Source of the DNA: Climacium dendroides
Taxonomy: Eukaryota > Streptophyta > Bryopsida > Hypnales > Climaciaceae
Reading direction: 5' to 3'
NCBI GenBank assembly: GCA_950106755.1
Contig: OX467089.1
Span: 19,883,345-19,947,344, forward strand
Length of the DNA stretch: 64,000 nt
Below are positions 44,921-57,059 of the stretch, in pieces; position 1 is the stretch's first letter; each line of letters starts with the position of its first letter. The translations under genes and the position numbers were made by a program. The notes beneath the pieces were generated by a model. That model worked only from the letters and a program-made list of their open reading frames with translations, was not told the DNA's origin and made no database searches.

Positions 44921-46768
44921 CCATCAAAAAACACTAAAAATAGCCATTTCTATAGCAAAGAGCAAAAAATGATTTTAAATATTTTTTGCATATCTAACTT
45001 TGGGATCTTGTACTAAACTACTGTAGTATAAGAATGTGTGGAAGAAATTTCATAGATTTTGACCATGTAGATTGCAAGATATTTGCATTTAAAGTGAAGG
45101 AAACAAGTATTATTGCACCTTATTCAACTACATTTTTTGACTTTGAACCTTCATAACTTATAAATTTTTCTCTATCAATTTTAAATTTCTAATTTTATAT
45201 GATAAAAAATTGTGATGAGAGTCTAGAAACAAATTTCAAAAAACACAATTAGTTTTCACTCATTAAAAAATTGTTATATAGAAGTAGGTTCAAGAAGGAA
45301 AATCTAAATTATTAATATCTCTAAGATGGAATAGAAATCACACTAATCTCAACAATGAGATTGTTTTAGCAAGAGATCTTAACCCCTAAAGGACCAAATG
45401 GCTTTTTTTGGCAACATAGCAATTTTGGGCAGCTCCCAACAAAGGGAATTTTTTTATTTTTTTTATTTGAAATTTTCACACAACATGTGCCCAAGGAGTA
45501 GCTTTAAGACCCAACAATTTTCATAACTTTTGACTACATGGTTAAAAAGTTATTGTATGATATGTAGTTTTCAACATTTAGTAGGCAGTCTAGGTAGAAA
45601 AAAAACTTCTTTAAAAATCACTTTTAAAAATAAATAAAAAACTTTAAATTGGTTCTCTATATTTATTTATACATAGATATCTTGGAATCATTCCATTTTG
45701 ATTAATGAGATGAAAGTTATGAGGAGTTTTAGTTGTGGGTAGTTTGAAGATAGTTATGGTATCTTTACTCTAAAATAAACTTTGAAGTCCTTATTTAACT
45801 CAAGTTTCAATATTTTTGGAAAAAATAAAAAGATTAGTTGCAGATTGTTTATTACAACATTGCAACTTTTGAGATTGGCATTTTTCAATTCCACAAAAAT
45901 ATTGTTAACAATTTAGTATTTTGAATCATTGTCTATTTCTTTCTACTTACTACTTTTTTTCTATATGTTGTACAATTCTAAATGATTTGAAATTTTTCAA
46001 TCATGTAGCCAACTTGCCTTGAAGAACAAATCCAAAGAGTAACCACCATTTTGGACATTTTTTCATACAAATGTGACCTTGTGAAGTGTACATAGCTGCC
46101 CGGTTTTCCACAGAGACTAAAAAAGGATTTTTCTCACTTCAAACGCTAATATCTTGCAATCTACATGGTGAAAATTTTTGAAATTTTTTCCACATCTTTT
46201 CAAACTAGAGCACTATAAGAATCTACAATTAGATATGTTAAAAAATATTTTTTTGTCAAAGATTTGGTACTTGTACTAGAATTAGCAATTTTGGATAATT
46301 TAAGGTGAAAACATAGTCAAAATCCTTTAGGGGTTAACTTTGTAAAACTTTTTTTTTAAAAGATGTGAAAATTGAGGTTAGAAATGAATCCTACAATTTA
46401 TTTTTTCAAAAAGATGCTTTGATTGCCTAAAAAATAAGATTGTCCATAACTTTCACATAAAAAATCTAAATGGAAAAAAAAATTCAAAGTTTCCCATGTA
46501 CATAAAAATATAATCTATACCCCCCAAAAAATAACTTTAAGTTTTTTTGAAGATTTGTTTCTACACACCAAACTAAAAGAAAAGGGATTTTGTACCACAA
46601 CTTTTGCTCCCGGTCTCTAATTGAAATAAAAATTATATTTTCAAAAAGCTAATGTGTTTTTCTAACTTCACAAAAAAATTCAAAAGATCACAACAAATAT
46701 TAAGACCATAGAAGCTTGACCGAAATACATTATGTCTTCCAAGGGGACAATGGGACTTTAAGGGTTAA
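44921..46768 (-). mobile_element. TTAA-bounded element Z (minus orientation), interrupted
   Basis: Reading the minus strand, Z starts at TTAACCCTTAAAGTCCC (46768) and continues to 46338. It resumes at 45378 after the inserted element X and extends to about 44921. Both parts are homologous to element Y: 46338-46768 inverted to 47148-47580, and 44921-45373 inverted to 47598-48050. The far terminus is not clear. There is no coding capacity. Confidence 0.75.
45379..46337 (+). mobile_element. TTAA-bounded element X, nested in Z
   Basis: 959 bp including TTAA at both ends (45379-45382 and 46334-46337); the inner termini are CCCCTAAAGGACC and CCTTTAGGGG. Removing X with one TTAA leaves 14 nt between TAGCAAG and TAAAA in Z. 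The same interval in Y is also exactly 14 nt. This supports precise insertion with TTAA duplication. No transposase ORF is present, so the element is non-autonomous. Confidence 0.8.
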
Positions 46769-46772
46769 GCAA

Positions 46773-47145
46773 TCTTGGAGCAAATGGTTAGCAATATGAG
46801 GTAGTGAAAATTTTCCCCATATAGGAAGATAGGAAATTATATGGGGATTCCAAATTTTTCCAAATTTATTCCCGAAATTGAAATTACTTTGAATTTTGGG
46901 AGCCGAAAAGTGCACTTTACTAGTTGCCAATGTCTAGAGTCTTCCAATTCCAATCATTCGAGAACTAATTTCTTGCTCAATACTTCCTAATTTCTTACTC
47001 ACTACTTAAAGACATCTATCATAACCTTATTAGTCCTAACCTTGAAAATTACAAAAAAAAAACATTCCAAGTTTGAGTTGCACCTTGAGCTTGGAAATAG
47101 TGCACTCAACAAGTTTGGCTGGGTATTGGATGTGGTCAAAAATTG
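46773..47145 (-). repeat. Dispersed repeat family (copy 2, reversed)
   Basis: The reverse complement matches 20700-21400: CCCAAAATTCAAAGTAATTTCAATT, then GGAATCCCCATAT and a TATATGGGGAAAATTTTCACT block. It fills the gap between elements Z and Y. Confidence 0.6.
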
Positions 47146-47147
47146 GC

Positions 47148-48069
47148 TTAACCCCTAAAGGACCATTGTCCCTTCGGGGGACAAATTAGATTTCGGGCAG
47201 GTACCTACGGGCTGAAATTTTGTCATTATTTTTTTAAACTTTTTTTGAAGATAGAAAAACTGATGAGCTTTGTGGGAATATAATTTTTTTCACATTTGGT
47301 GCCCAAAAACAAAAGTTATGACCAAATAAACTCAAAGTAGGGGACAGGGGGCAGTCCGGGCAGCCAAAAAAAATTTCAAAATTTTGAATTTTGAATTTTT
47401 TTTTTCTTGTAGAATATATTTTTTGTCTGCATGGGAAGCTTTGATTCATTCCATTTGGACTTATTATGAGAAAGTTATGGACAATCTTGTTTATCGGGCA
47501 GTTAGAGCATCTTCCTGAAAAAATAACTTATAGAATTCATTTCTGAATGCAATTTTTACAATTTTTCTGAAAAATAAATTTTACATGATTTTGTTTGCTT
47601 GCTAGAACAATCTCACCATTGGGATTAGTGCATTTTAATTCCATCTTAAAGATATTAATAATTTAGATTTTCCTTCATTCTCATACCTACTTCTACTTAA
47701 CAATTTTTTTAAGCATTAAAATTAATTTTTTTCTTAAAATTTTCTTTTTCCCTAGACTCTCAACTCAAATTCCCACAATAAGGATTTAAAGCTCAAAACT
47801 TTGTAGTGCAAAAAATTTAAGTTAAAAAAGTTCAAAGTCAAATAATCTAGTCCCGCAAGGTGTTGAAAAATTTGTTTTTCTCACTTTAAACGCAATTATC
47901 TTTTAATCTATATGGTCAAAATTTCTGAAATTTTTTCCACACATTTCCATACTAGTAAGGTATAAGATCCTACGGTTGGATGTGCAAAAAAAAATTCAAA
48001 ACTCTTTACTCTTTGCTACAGAAATGGCAGTTTTGAGTGTTTTTTTGTTAGAAATAAGGCCTTGGTTAA
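47148..48069 (+). mobile_element. TTAA-bounded element Y
   Basis: Begins TTAACCCCTAAAGGACC and probably ends ..CCTTGGTTAA at 48069. Homologous to X in direct orientation and to Z inverted. With Z it forms a large inverted repeat whose outer arms are 44921-45373 and 47598-48050. Non-coding. Confidence 0.7.
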
Positions 48070-48960
48070 GGTGAAGGCACCCATTTCTAATCAATGTCCC
48101 ATCAGCAATCAATAGGGTGCAATATTTCCATCTAAGGTTAGAATAGATTTCCAAATGAAGTTTGGAATGTTTCTTTTTCTTCTTTTCAAGGTTTGGACCA
48201 TAAAGTTCATGACACATGTCCCAAAGTAATGAGCCAGAAGGTAAGAAGAAATAAACACAAAAGTGGTTCTTCAATGATTTGAATTAAAAGAGTCTAGACA
48301 TTGGCCATAGGTCTAGAGCACTTTTTGCCTCCCAAAATTCACAGTAATTTCAGTTCAAGCAACAAAATTACCAAAAAAATTTGCAATCTTCATCATTTCT
48401 ATTGATGCAACTCTAAAAATATTTGCTTTGCCTTGCACTATGGTAGTGTGCTATAAAACAAACCATCTCATTCAAAATAAACCCTAGCTTTAGGGGCAAA
48501 ATGGAGGTGAGGTGATCCTTGAATGGACCACTTTAGCAATTGAATGCTTCTAGAATATTTTATTTTCTTTATTGCAAGAGCCACTCATAGTCTTTGATTT
48601 CTGCACATCTCTTCACAAGTAGCAAGTGGACAGATTTGGGGAGACCTACGGTCACAACTAGATGCTTGCCTGTGCCCCCAATCTTTGAAAATGTACAAGT
48701 AATTCAGAAATGCTTGGGAAAATACAAAACCAATTGCGTCAAGTTCCATGTCGATTCTTCTTTCTTTGACAAATGATATAAAAATACTTTTGTCCACAGA
48801 AACCTATGAAAAAGGCGGACCAGCCCTTAAATGGTCGCTTTTAGAGCATACTACTTTTTTTTAATTTTTTTTAAGCATACTACCTTACTCCAAATCATGT
48901 CCAGAATTGCTTATTTGATCGGTTGTGGGCGCCTTTCACCTTAATAATAAAAAAAAGAGA
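48070..48960 (+). repeat. Dispersed repeat family (copy 3)
   Basis: Same block order as copy 1: CCATCAGCAATCAATA, CATGACACATGTCCCAAA, TTTTTGCCTCCCAAAATTCACAGTAATTTCA. A short AG-rich simple sequence ends it near 48960. Confidence 0.65.
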
Positions 48961-49211
48961 GAGACGTGAGCAGTCTGAGTGAGGACTGAGGAGCCTGAGA
49001 TGCTTCTGGAATTTCTGCACATAACAATCGATTCTCATGTGGAACTTTCTGGAATGATGTGCCGAAGTAAGTTAAGTACAGTTGACTGCGACGCCACATT
49101 CATGAATCAGGGTCAGTCTGGAACAATAACGTAGTGGACTCTGTGGAGCATCCTCAGCCGGAACGGTATATTGGTCCTAACGGTATAGTGATCCTAACGG
49201 TATATTGAGGG
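48961..49211. repeat. Unique-looking DNA with a 17-bp short tandem repeat
   Basis: AACGGTATA recurs at 49162, 49179 and 49196 (17-bp period, TCCTAACGGTATAKTGA). The preceding 200 bp show no gene or element I recognise. Confidence 0.6.
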
Positions 49212-49434
49212 CCAGGGTGAATTGACCCCCTCATTGCCCCGTTGGGAGAACACTGGAATTTTATATTTGCAACACATGAAAAAATTTGGAAGTTCCAAAT
49301 TCATATTTGCAATCAGAGGCCCCAAATTAGTTTTTAAAGGTGAAGAAATATAAAAATATGGGGCTCAAAATATGGGGCAAATTTTCAGATTCTCCCTTGG
49401 TTGGGGCAATGAAGGGGTCAATTCTCCCTGGCTG
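49212..49434. mobile_element. TIR copy of the CATATTTGCAATCAGAGGCC family (copy 2)
   Basis: Best-preserved ends in the family: TGAATTGACCCCCTCATTGC at the left and GCAATGAAGGGGTCAATTCT at the right are inverted repeats. The pairing extends outward to CAATATA..CCAGGG on both sides. The element is about 220 bp and non-coding. Confidence 0.75.
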
Positions 49435-49439
49435 TATAT

Positions 49440-50330
49440 TGAGCAATATATATATGATTCAGGTAGGTGCACCCATTTGCGACCAGGGACCCATTCCCGT
49501 CGTATAGACTACACTCTTTCCAATCAATAGGAGAAAGCAGGACATTAATTATGGCACAATCTCCAATGCAGTCATGGCGCATCACGATTGGCTGCAGTCT
49601 TGGTTGATTTTGCAACCAATCTATGGTTGGAAATAGGAGGACCTATATGATAAGAATATGTCGAACAAAATCTTCAACTAAAAAAATTTGGAGTAATTAC
49701 GTTTTGAGAAATAAAATTCTGAAAAAATATGGAATCCTTCTAAACTCTATTTCTGTACATGGGAAAAATTCTCTACTCAAGAAACAGCACTCCAAATATG
49801 CAAAATTGCTTAAGTGGACGGAAATTGGTCGGCTCCTTTAGAACTTGAAATTTGTATCACTGAAAGTGCATCCAAAAGGATTTTGAGAAGGTGCAAGATA
49901 ATTCAAATTCAGACATTGAGTAACCACTTCAAAAGCAAGGTAAAAGTCAAAAATTATAGAGGTCTCAGTAAATCACGATTACCGAAGCAAAGTTTGGCCA
50001 TTGGCACTTTATTAATTTTTTAACCTACACTGATTCAAAATATGGGAGGTAGTTTATTCATGATCACTACCTCCATTCTAGAAATGTAAGCTGCACTCTT
50101 TTTGTGTAGGAAGAGATGAGCAGTGGTAAATTGTAGCACAGTTCTTGATGTAGTTGTGGCATATTATGATTGGCTACAAGACACTCAATGTTGCAACCAA
50201 CTTTGGGTGGATTTTGCAACCAGTCCTTAGTTGGATAAAGGAAGGTCTATATGACCAATATGGATTGAATGGAATCAACAGCTAAAAAATTTATAGTAAT
50301 TATATTTTAAAAAATAAAAATCTCAAAAAT
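49440..50330 (+). repeat. Pair of diverged direct repeats, about 640 bp apart
   Basis: The blocks near 49500-49720 and 50085-50330 share GCACTCTTT-like text, GATTGGCTRCA, TTGCAACCAA and GGTCTATATGA in the same order. They look like two copies of an old element. No ORF is supported. Confidence 0.55.
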
Positions 50331-53300
50331 TATAAAAGCCTTCCGAACTCTATTTCTACACATGGAAAAAAAATTCGTTAAAAGAAACCCGTCCTATAGG
50401 TATGAGTAACTGCTTAAATGGTCAAACATGGGTTGCTTCCTTTAGTGGACTTTTAAGAGTAACCCTACAACAACAAGCTACAATTGACCTCTAAAGGTTT
50501 TGTACCATTGTTCTTCTATGATAGAAGAATGCCTTCCATTGATTTTCTTGTTTATGTTATTATGTGGGTGCCCGAATAGCTTTGGCATGCTTGGAAGTCT
50601 ATAGTCATCTCAATAGTTGTAGCATTTCTTATTTTTCTATACAAGCCACATAAATTTTTTGTTGCCACAATTCATCTTCTTGTATTTTACATATTTGACT
50701 TCTTGCACGATACTGACTAATAGAGCTCCCAATTTATATTTGTCAAATCAAATCAAACAATTTTTTTGCTATTTATGGCCCTATGGCAATGTTGAGTTGA
50801 AAACTCCGCTTTGTGTTAGAGCCGCATGGCTTGCCTTTTAACTACCACACCTTAGGGACTAGTTTTTGCCTCATCTTTAGTCCATTTCTATTAGGGGCCT
50901 AGAAACAAGACGAAGTCACACACCAAATGAGCTTTGGCATACTCCTTTTGGCGTGAACCATTGGAGATGCTCTAATTCATTTTAAGAAGAGAGACTAGGA
51001 TTTTTCTTCTTGCTCAATGGCAAATCTAGTAAGCAAATTACTTTATAATAAATATTTCCAAAATCATCACTAACTAAAAACTATGACACATAGCCAATTC
51101 TCGTATACATTAAAATGAGACAATCTGTAGTCTCATATTTGTAGTCTCATATTATCTTTGACTTTACATTTAAATGATAATAAGTGTTTGATATTGAATT
51201 TTTTTGATGAATTGAGATTTTAATATGTTAATACATATACAAACATTTGATTTTGTGAAGGTTGATACATTCATAAACTTTTTCTTTGTTAAAATAAAGG
51301 TCTTGAATAATAGGGCTAAAGTCTCAAAATGTCCATTTTGTCTCAATTTAATGAATATGGCCATATAGAATGAAGATGTTAATAACAAGGATGAACATTC
51401 ACAATACTACAATGTAGTGACAATTTATAAGACACTTGTAATTAGCACTTTGAAAATTCATAACTCATATATACAATGTCAAAATAATGCATGCTAGAGT
51501 GCATTGGAATACTCCTTTACTTGCTAACTTGCTAACACCAAATAATAAAGATTAATTTTGTCATATAATAATAACTATATTCATTGACAACTTGTAATGA
51601 TTTTAGGTGTACACTCTTCTTTTTTAGCATTATCATTCTCAAGCCCAACACATGATGTTCAAAACCAATTAGTCCACGTACAACAAAGCATGACAACTAT
51701 ATTAAAGTGAAGTGGAGTCCTATTCAAATGAAGTAAAGTCCTAAAAGGTACTTGACTTTTTGTGGGTGAATGTTTGACAATGGTCTAACATGTTTTGGGG
51801 AGTTAGCAAAGTATCTTCCCATATTGACAAACAATAGTTACATCAATCACTTCCACGTAAGGAGAACAAAGTCAATAAGGATTGTAAAAAAAAATATCAA
51901 ACCATGGTAAAATCTCAAGTAAGTTGGAATGAGTTTAGGGCATAGGGAATATGGTATACTAATTGAAAACTATTAACATTACCCTTCCAATGGTGTATTA
52001 TACACCAAATTTGGAGCTAATTTCCAATTTTCTAACACTATATACAACAATTTATGAAATGGCAGAGAACTTTTATTGCAAGTTAGTCAATTTTCAATTT
52101 CAGTCAAGTCAGCACAGCTCCGTGAAACATGGACTTGATAACAATGATGAAAGTTTCTGGGTTTCCTTGGGCGATGTATCACACTTACATGTCTATGTAT
52201 TTGGCCAGCACATGGAATTGTGATCCAAGAGAAGAGCGCAATGTCAAAGGGCGATCACATTTCGACAGAGTAGGCTACAGAGGAGGAAAGTGAGATCCAA
52301 GAAATTGTAGAAATGATTTGCTTAGAGCCCTCGAACCAGCCCCCCAGTGGAGAATATTCAACAAAGCGCCAGAGAACAAATTCTTGCGTGTAACTTGATG
52401 AAAGTTAGAAAATCTCTTAAGAATGAAAATACCTCTCAAAGTCCTGCTTTGACCGGTTTAATGGGATCTATCAGCTGAATAAGTGAGAATCACGAGCAAA
52501 CGCCTGCCACAGGAAGACGGGATTAGGGTGATATATTTTGAATATGTAAAGCTCCGGGATGCGGTGAGATACACATTTGACAAGTCAAAAGGAAATACAT
52601 GAATATTATGTATTACTCACAATGAGAAACTTGCCCCGAAATGGGCGAGTTTTGGAGGTCCGAAGTAAAACCCGCTCATGGGAATGACACACTGACAATG
52701 ACCACACCGTGTAAAGCAGTGAAACGAGTACTCGTGAAAAGCAGCGTATGCTTCGATCTAGTCCAGGGGAAAGTGTTCCAGTAGAGTCTATTTCATGAGT
52801 AAACTTCCAACATTTTTCACAGAATAGAGCAGCTGGCTAGCACATTGTATAAACCAAACTGGTCTAAGAGAAAATCGTGCATACTGCTCTCCAGATGGAA
52901 GTAGCAATACGGGAATGCAAGCTGATATGCCACTCTAAGGACATTCGGCTCACCTTCATCCTTCGTATCGCAAGCACCATCTTACCCCTGGAAATGCTGA
53001 GCAGTCTTCGTAAGATTCACCAAGCTGCCAGGACCTGAGGCACAAGACACACATCAATTCAGAACACAGGTGAGTGCGACCTCCCATTGCAATGAGTTTA
53101 GCTCAACTTATCAAACCCATACAGAAAAACGCTGCTCTTTGCTCTTCAAAAGGAAAATCAGCAACAACGAACCGCTCATCAAGCAGAAGACAAGAAATAA
53201 GGGCTCTAAGTTGACTAGTAAACCAACTGCATCTTCTCAAAGCCTCTGAACGTATTACGAGCGGAGTAAAGCACAGACGATAACCGATGTCCACCCAGAC

Positions 53301-53637
53301 AGTACAGGTCTGAAAACAAAATTCCTTGAAGGGGAAATGCATACCAAGTCGGTTGATCAGCCTGGCAGGAGGTTCTCCAATTGAGCAGCATCACATAACC
53401 AAACCGAAGGATCTGATACAGGAGAACTCCCCGGGCTCGAGTCAAGATATCTTGGAAAGAAGTCAGTCATGCTTCGCACGTGACACTCGTAGGCTCAAGG
53501 AGGAGACTCGCACTGTTGGTATCAGGTGATCCACTGGTTCTCGAACGAGATTCAGTATGAGCACAGGTCTGAAGCTCACAGACAATCTGCAAGTAGTTCT
53601 CATTTGGACTCAACGTGTAACAAATGACAGCGGAAAA
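50331..53637. other. Intergenic DNA and 3' flank of GRAS copy B
   Basis: AT-rich up to about 52200, then mixed composition to 53637, which fits a long 3' UTR or downstream region of the minus-strand GRAS gene. Open frames such as 53103-53342 are unrecognised and not called. Confidence 0.45.
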
Positions 53638-56600
53638 TCAAAAAAACTGGCGTAGACTTGAAGAGATTTTAGGTTCCCACACTGAACAGGCATGCACAAT
53701 TTCGTTGTTGATGCCCATGAGAAACCAGCCTTCATCTTTACCGACCCCATAGTCTTTGTGAAACGTAGACATCATGTCTGTAATTTTAGAGAAAACGTTC
53801 GGGTTGAGCGGCCTTAGAGAAAAGCCTGCTCGTTGCAGTCGATTCTGCCATTGTCGATATGGCTCAGCACGTTCGGTTCTAGCTTGTCCTTCACATGCAA
53901 TGATGTTTAAAATCTGTAGACCGAAAAAGTCCCTTTCGATGATTAATCTATCTGGATCATCAGGAGGCATAGATATCTCCATCCCGTCAAATATTGCTGA
54001 ATAATGCTTGACGCTCTCTCGAAACCGGGTCATGAAAAAAGGAGCATTATGCCCTCCATTTAATCCCACAAAAACGAATACCTGCACATGTAAATCACAA
54101 TTGAGCCGATGCTACAATAGATACATCATTTAGCCAATATTCACAGCCTAAGATACAGTAGAAGGGATATTTGAGACCAAACACACGGTCACGAGCAGAG
54201 TTCTCGTTGCTAACGACTAGGCAAGATGTCATAGATACTAATGCTTTCAACAGATAGGATGCTAGATTAGACAATTAGATATAAACGTTGCTGATGCTAA
54301 TCGGGGTTATATGAGTACCTTGGGGTTCATGCTTCGGATCCTTCTCAGTACAAGTTCACGAGGACTTGTGGCCATTACAGATTCGTCAAGAAGAGTATGC
54401 AACTTATCGCTGCACACTGCAAGGACTTCATCGTCTCTCAAGTTCATGTCCCTGGCTGTGAATGATTCCCAGCTTCCAGCCAGTCCGACAAATTCAAACG
54501 GCACATTGTAGGTCTTCGCAAACTCCGTCAATCTACGTCCCGTTTCCTTTATTTTTAAGGCGGGGTCATTTCCTGGATGTGGGTGATCAATACCTGTCAT
54601 TGCCAAAAAGAAGCTATGTAAGAGGTTCAACTATGAATTCAACATGGTGCTTGTCTTGTACACAATAAGACATTACAATACAAACTAAACAAACAGAACG
54701 CCAATGTAGTATTATACCCTAAAGGTAAGGCAGAGGTTCTAGATACCTGTTATACGAAGATGGGGAGGACCTCCTGGCCTGTGTGATAGATTGTGCATAA
54801 GTCCCGGGAATTCGGTTCCATATTGAATTCCGTAGGACACTACATGAACACGAGTAGCACCTTCAAAGGCATCTAGTACCGTTCCCATGGAAAAAAAGTG
54901 GGTAAGTTTGATATAGGGGCAATTCTCGAAGTACAGGCGAGTAGCTTTGAATGTAGCCACAGCGGAGGGGCAGTTGTTCGAGATTACCGTATAGAGCTGT
55001 TCTCCGGTCCCTGACATTCGTGCCACCTGCAGGACATAAGAACAGCACCGAAGGTTATCTTCCTTTCCGAGGATGGACCAAAAAGGACGTATACAAGAAA
55101 AGCAAGAAGGATGTACAGCTCGGTGAATAAGTCATTCTACAATCATCCCAGCAGTAGCACATGATGACTAATAACCAAAAGAATGATTGATGTATCTCAC
55201 ACGCAGTCTTGCATGTAAGAGCACAATTTCAATCATCTGAGACCATTAGGAGTCCTGATCCCTCTTCTCCAACTGTCGCAAGCCTGAAACTCACGGCATT
55301 CCAGAAGGCGATCACCAGAAAACTTCCAGGCCACTCGAACAAACTCAATCGCATTGCCTCTTGCATAAACAAATTCGATGTTCTACGCTAAATGAAGGGC
55401 ATATGCAGCACAACTGGGTTACAATTCAGTGTCTCCTGACGCTTTGGTTAAAAATTATTTACATGATTTGTTCCAGCGCATGTATGGTTAGAGCAAAGCT
55501 GTAACTGACCAGAGCTTCCATAAAATAATGAGCCATGCGTTCTGTAGGAGTCCGGTAGGGTGATGACTTCTGCCGCAGTTCAGCTAACAAATCCGTCGCA
55601 AGTCGATCATTGCCCTGACTCACTGCAAGCGCGCACCTGCGACATAGCATTAACTTTTACGAGGTCAAAAATGAATCTGAAGCAACTACCCGAAAACCCT
55701 CAAACCTTATAAGCTCACGAGGACTTATTCGTGCACTTGAAAATGGAAATAATGCACGAAACAATGCCTCGTCAAAACTGCAACTGTCACAGTCTATGAC
55801 CCTAGAGATTGGCCGTGGGCACAGGTATATTCATTCTTCCAGCAATGAAAGCTTTGAACAAAGGCTAGGCCATAACAATACCTGTAGAGCAATTCGGTCA
55901 GACTCCCGCAAGAGGAGAACGCGACAGCATTGTCAGACGCAGTATTTGACGCTCCCACCCCACAAAGAAGCCTGTTGAAGTCGAAATTGGAGGACGGCGT
56001 GAAGTTCTGATTAAGGCTTTGCAAGTATAATTTCCAATCCTCATCTAAGTATATCAGAATCGTATCTGTCTTGGTCGAAGAGCTGGGGTCTCTACTGCCA
56101 ACATTAATGGAAAAATTCGCTATGATGTTGCTAAGTACGCACGCGTACGCCCCCATAATCTTCTGAAGCGTTTTCTCATCGGATGGTCTGAAGTCGGCTC
56201 TGACGCAGATCTCGCTATTTGAACATTCGGTGGCACCAGAACCACACGATGTAGAGCTGGGGGAAATAAGTTCGGCAATCTCCTTGGCCATTGCTTGATA
56301 AGCGCTACTATTCTCAATCATGCGTATTTCTGATTCGGCATTATAAGACTCGGCATCCTCCCAGCCACTCTCGCAATCAATGACATCGGATTCCTCACAT
56401 TCAGCTCCAGCCTCTAGGCCAATAAGTCCAGAAATCTCCTTCGCCATAGCCTGGTATGCACTATTCTCGTGTTCCGGATTCTCTTCATTAAGAATGGCAT
56501 CGAAATAGCTTGCCAAGGGCTTTGTCTGTGCTTCGAAATCGACTGAGCCACTGCTGCTATCTCCAGATTCTGTCGTGCCAGATAACTGCCCGGATTTACA

Positions 56601-57059
56601 TGTCCAACTTTCACTCGAAAGAGTAGGGGAACCACCGAGCGACTTCAACGCTTGTGAATGGCCATTGTCAGCGCCTGGCACTGAATGTGACCATTGCAAC
56701 AAAGAAACTGATCGCGGAATATCTGTCTTCTGGGAATAGCACTGTAGTTTGGGGAGTGCAAACCTGGGAATGAACACTGTTGATGCATTCAGTCTCGGCT
56801 TGTGAAAAAACAACTTTTCTGGCCCTTCCTGGCGAGCTGGCGAATCGGGAGCAGAAATCACTTCTGAAATTACAGGCGAAGAGGATAATAAACCATTTCG
56901 CCTTGCTACCGGCACATCTGAAAGAGGAGCAGACGTAATACGTCTTTGCAGTTTCGGCCTGTGAGACTGAAGCCATGCCTGCTGCAGCAAACTCTCTAGA
57001 GGCGAGATTTCAGCACAATTTTCTCCAGAAGATCCCTCGCCTCTCCTGCTTCCTAGCAT
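53638..57059 (-). CDS. GRAS transcription regulator, LISCL/SCL14-like (copy B)
   Basis: Paralogue of copy A, same strand. Exons in transcript order: 57059-55882, 55636-55510, 55026-54747, 54593-54319, 54081-53638; GT-AG, 767 aa. Exons 2-4 are 127, 280 and 275 nt, exactly as in copy A. The start ATG (MLGSRRGEG) follows a TTGCAGGT acceptor-like site, so a 5' UTR intron is likely. N-terminal blocks QQAWLQSHRPKLQRR, FHKPR and ALPKLQCYSQKTDIP are shared with A, as are two YQAMAKEIxxLI repeats. GRAS parts: LLYRCALAVSQGN, VHVVSYGIQYGTEFP (495-509, Ser499 at the usual Asp of VHIID), RRLTEFAKTYNVPFEF, RIRSMNPK, APFFMTRFRES, ERDFFGLQILNIIACEG and GWFLMGINNEIVHACSVWEP. It is a probable transcriptional regulator with unknown targets. 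Confidence 0.92.
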
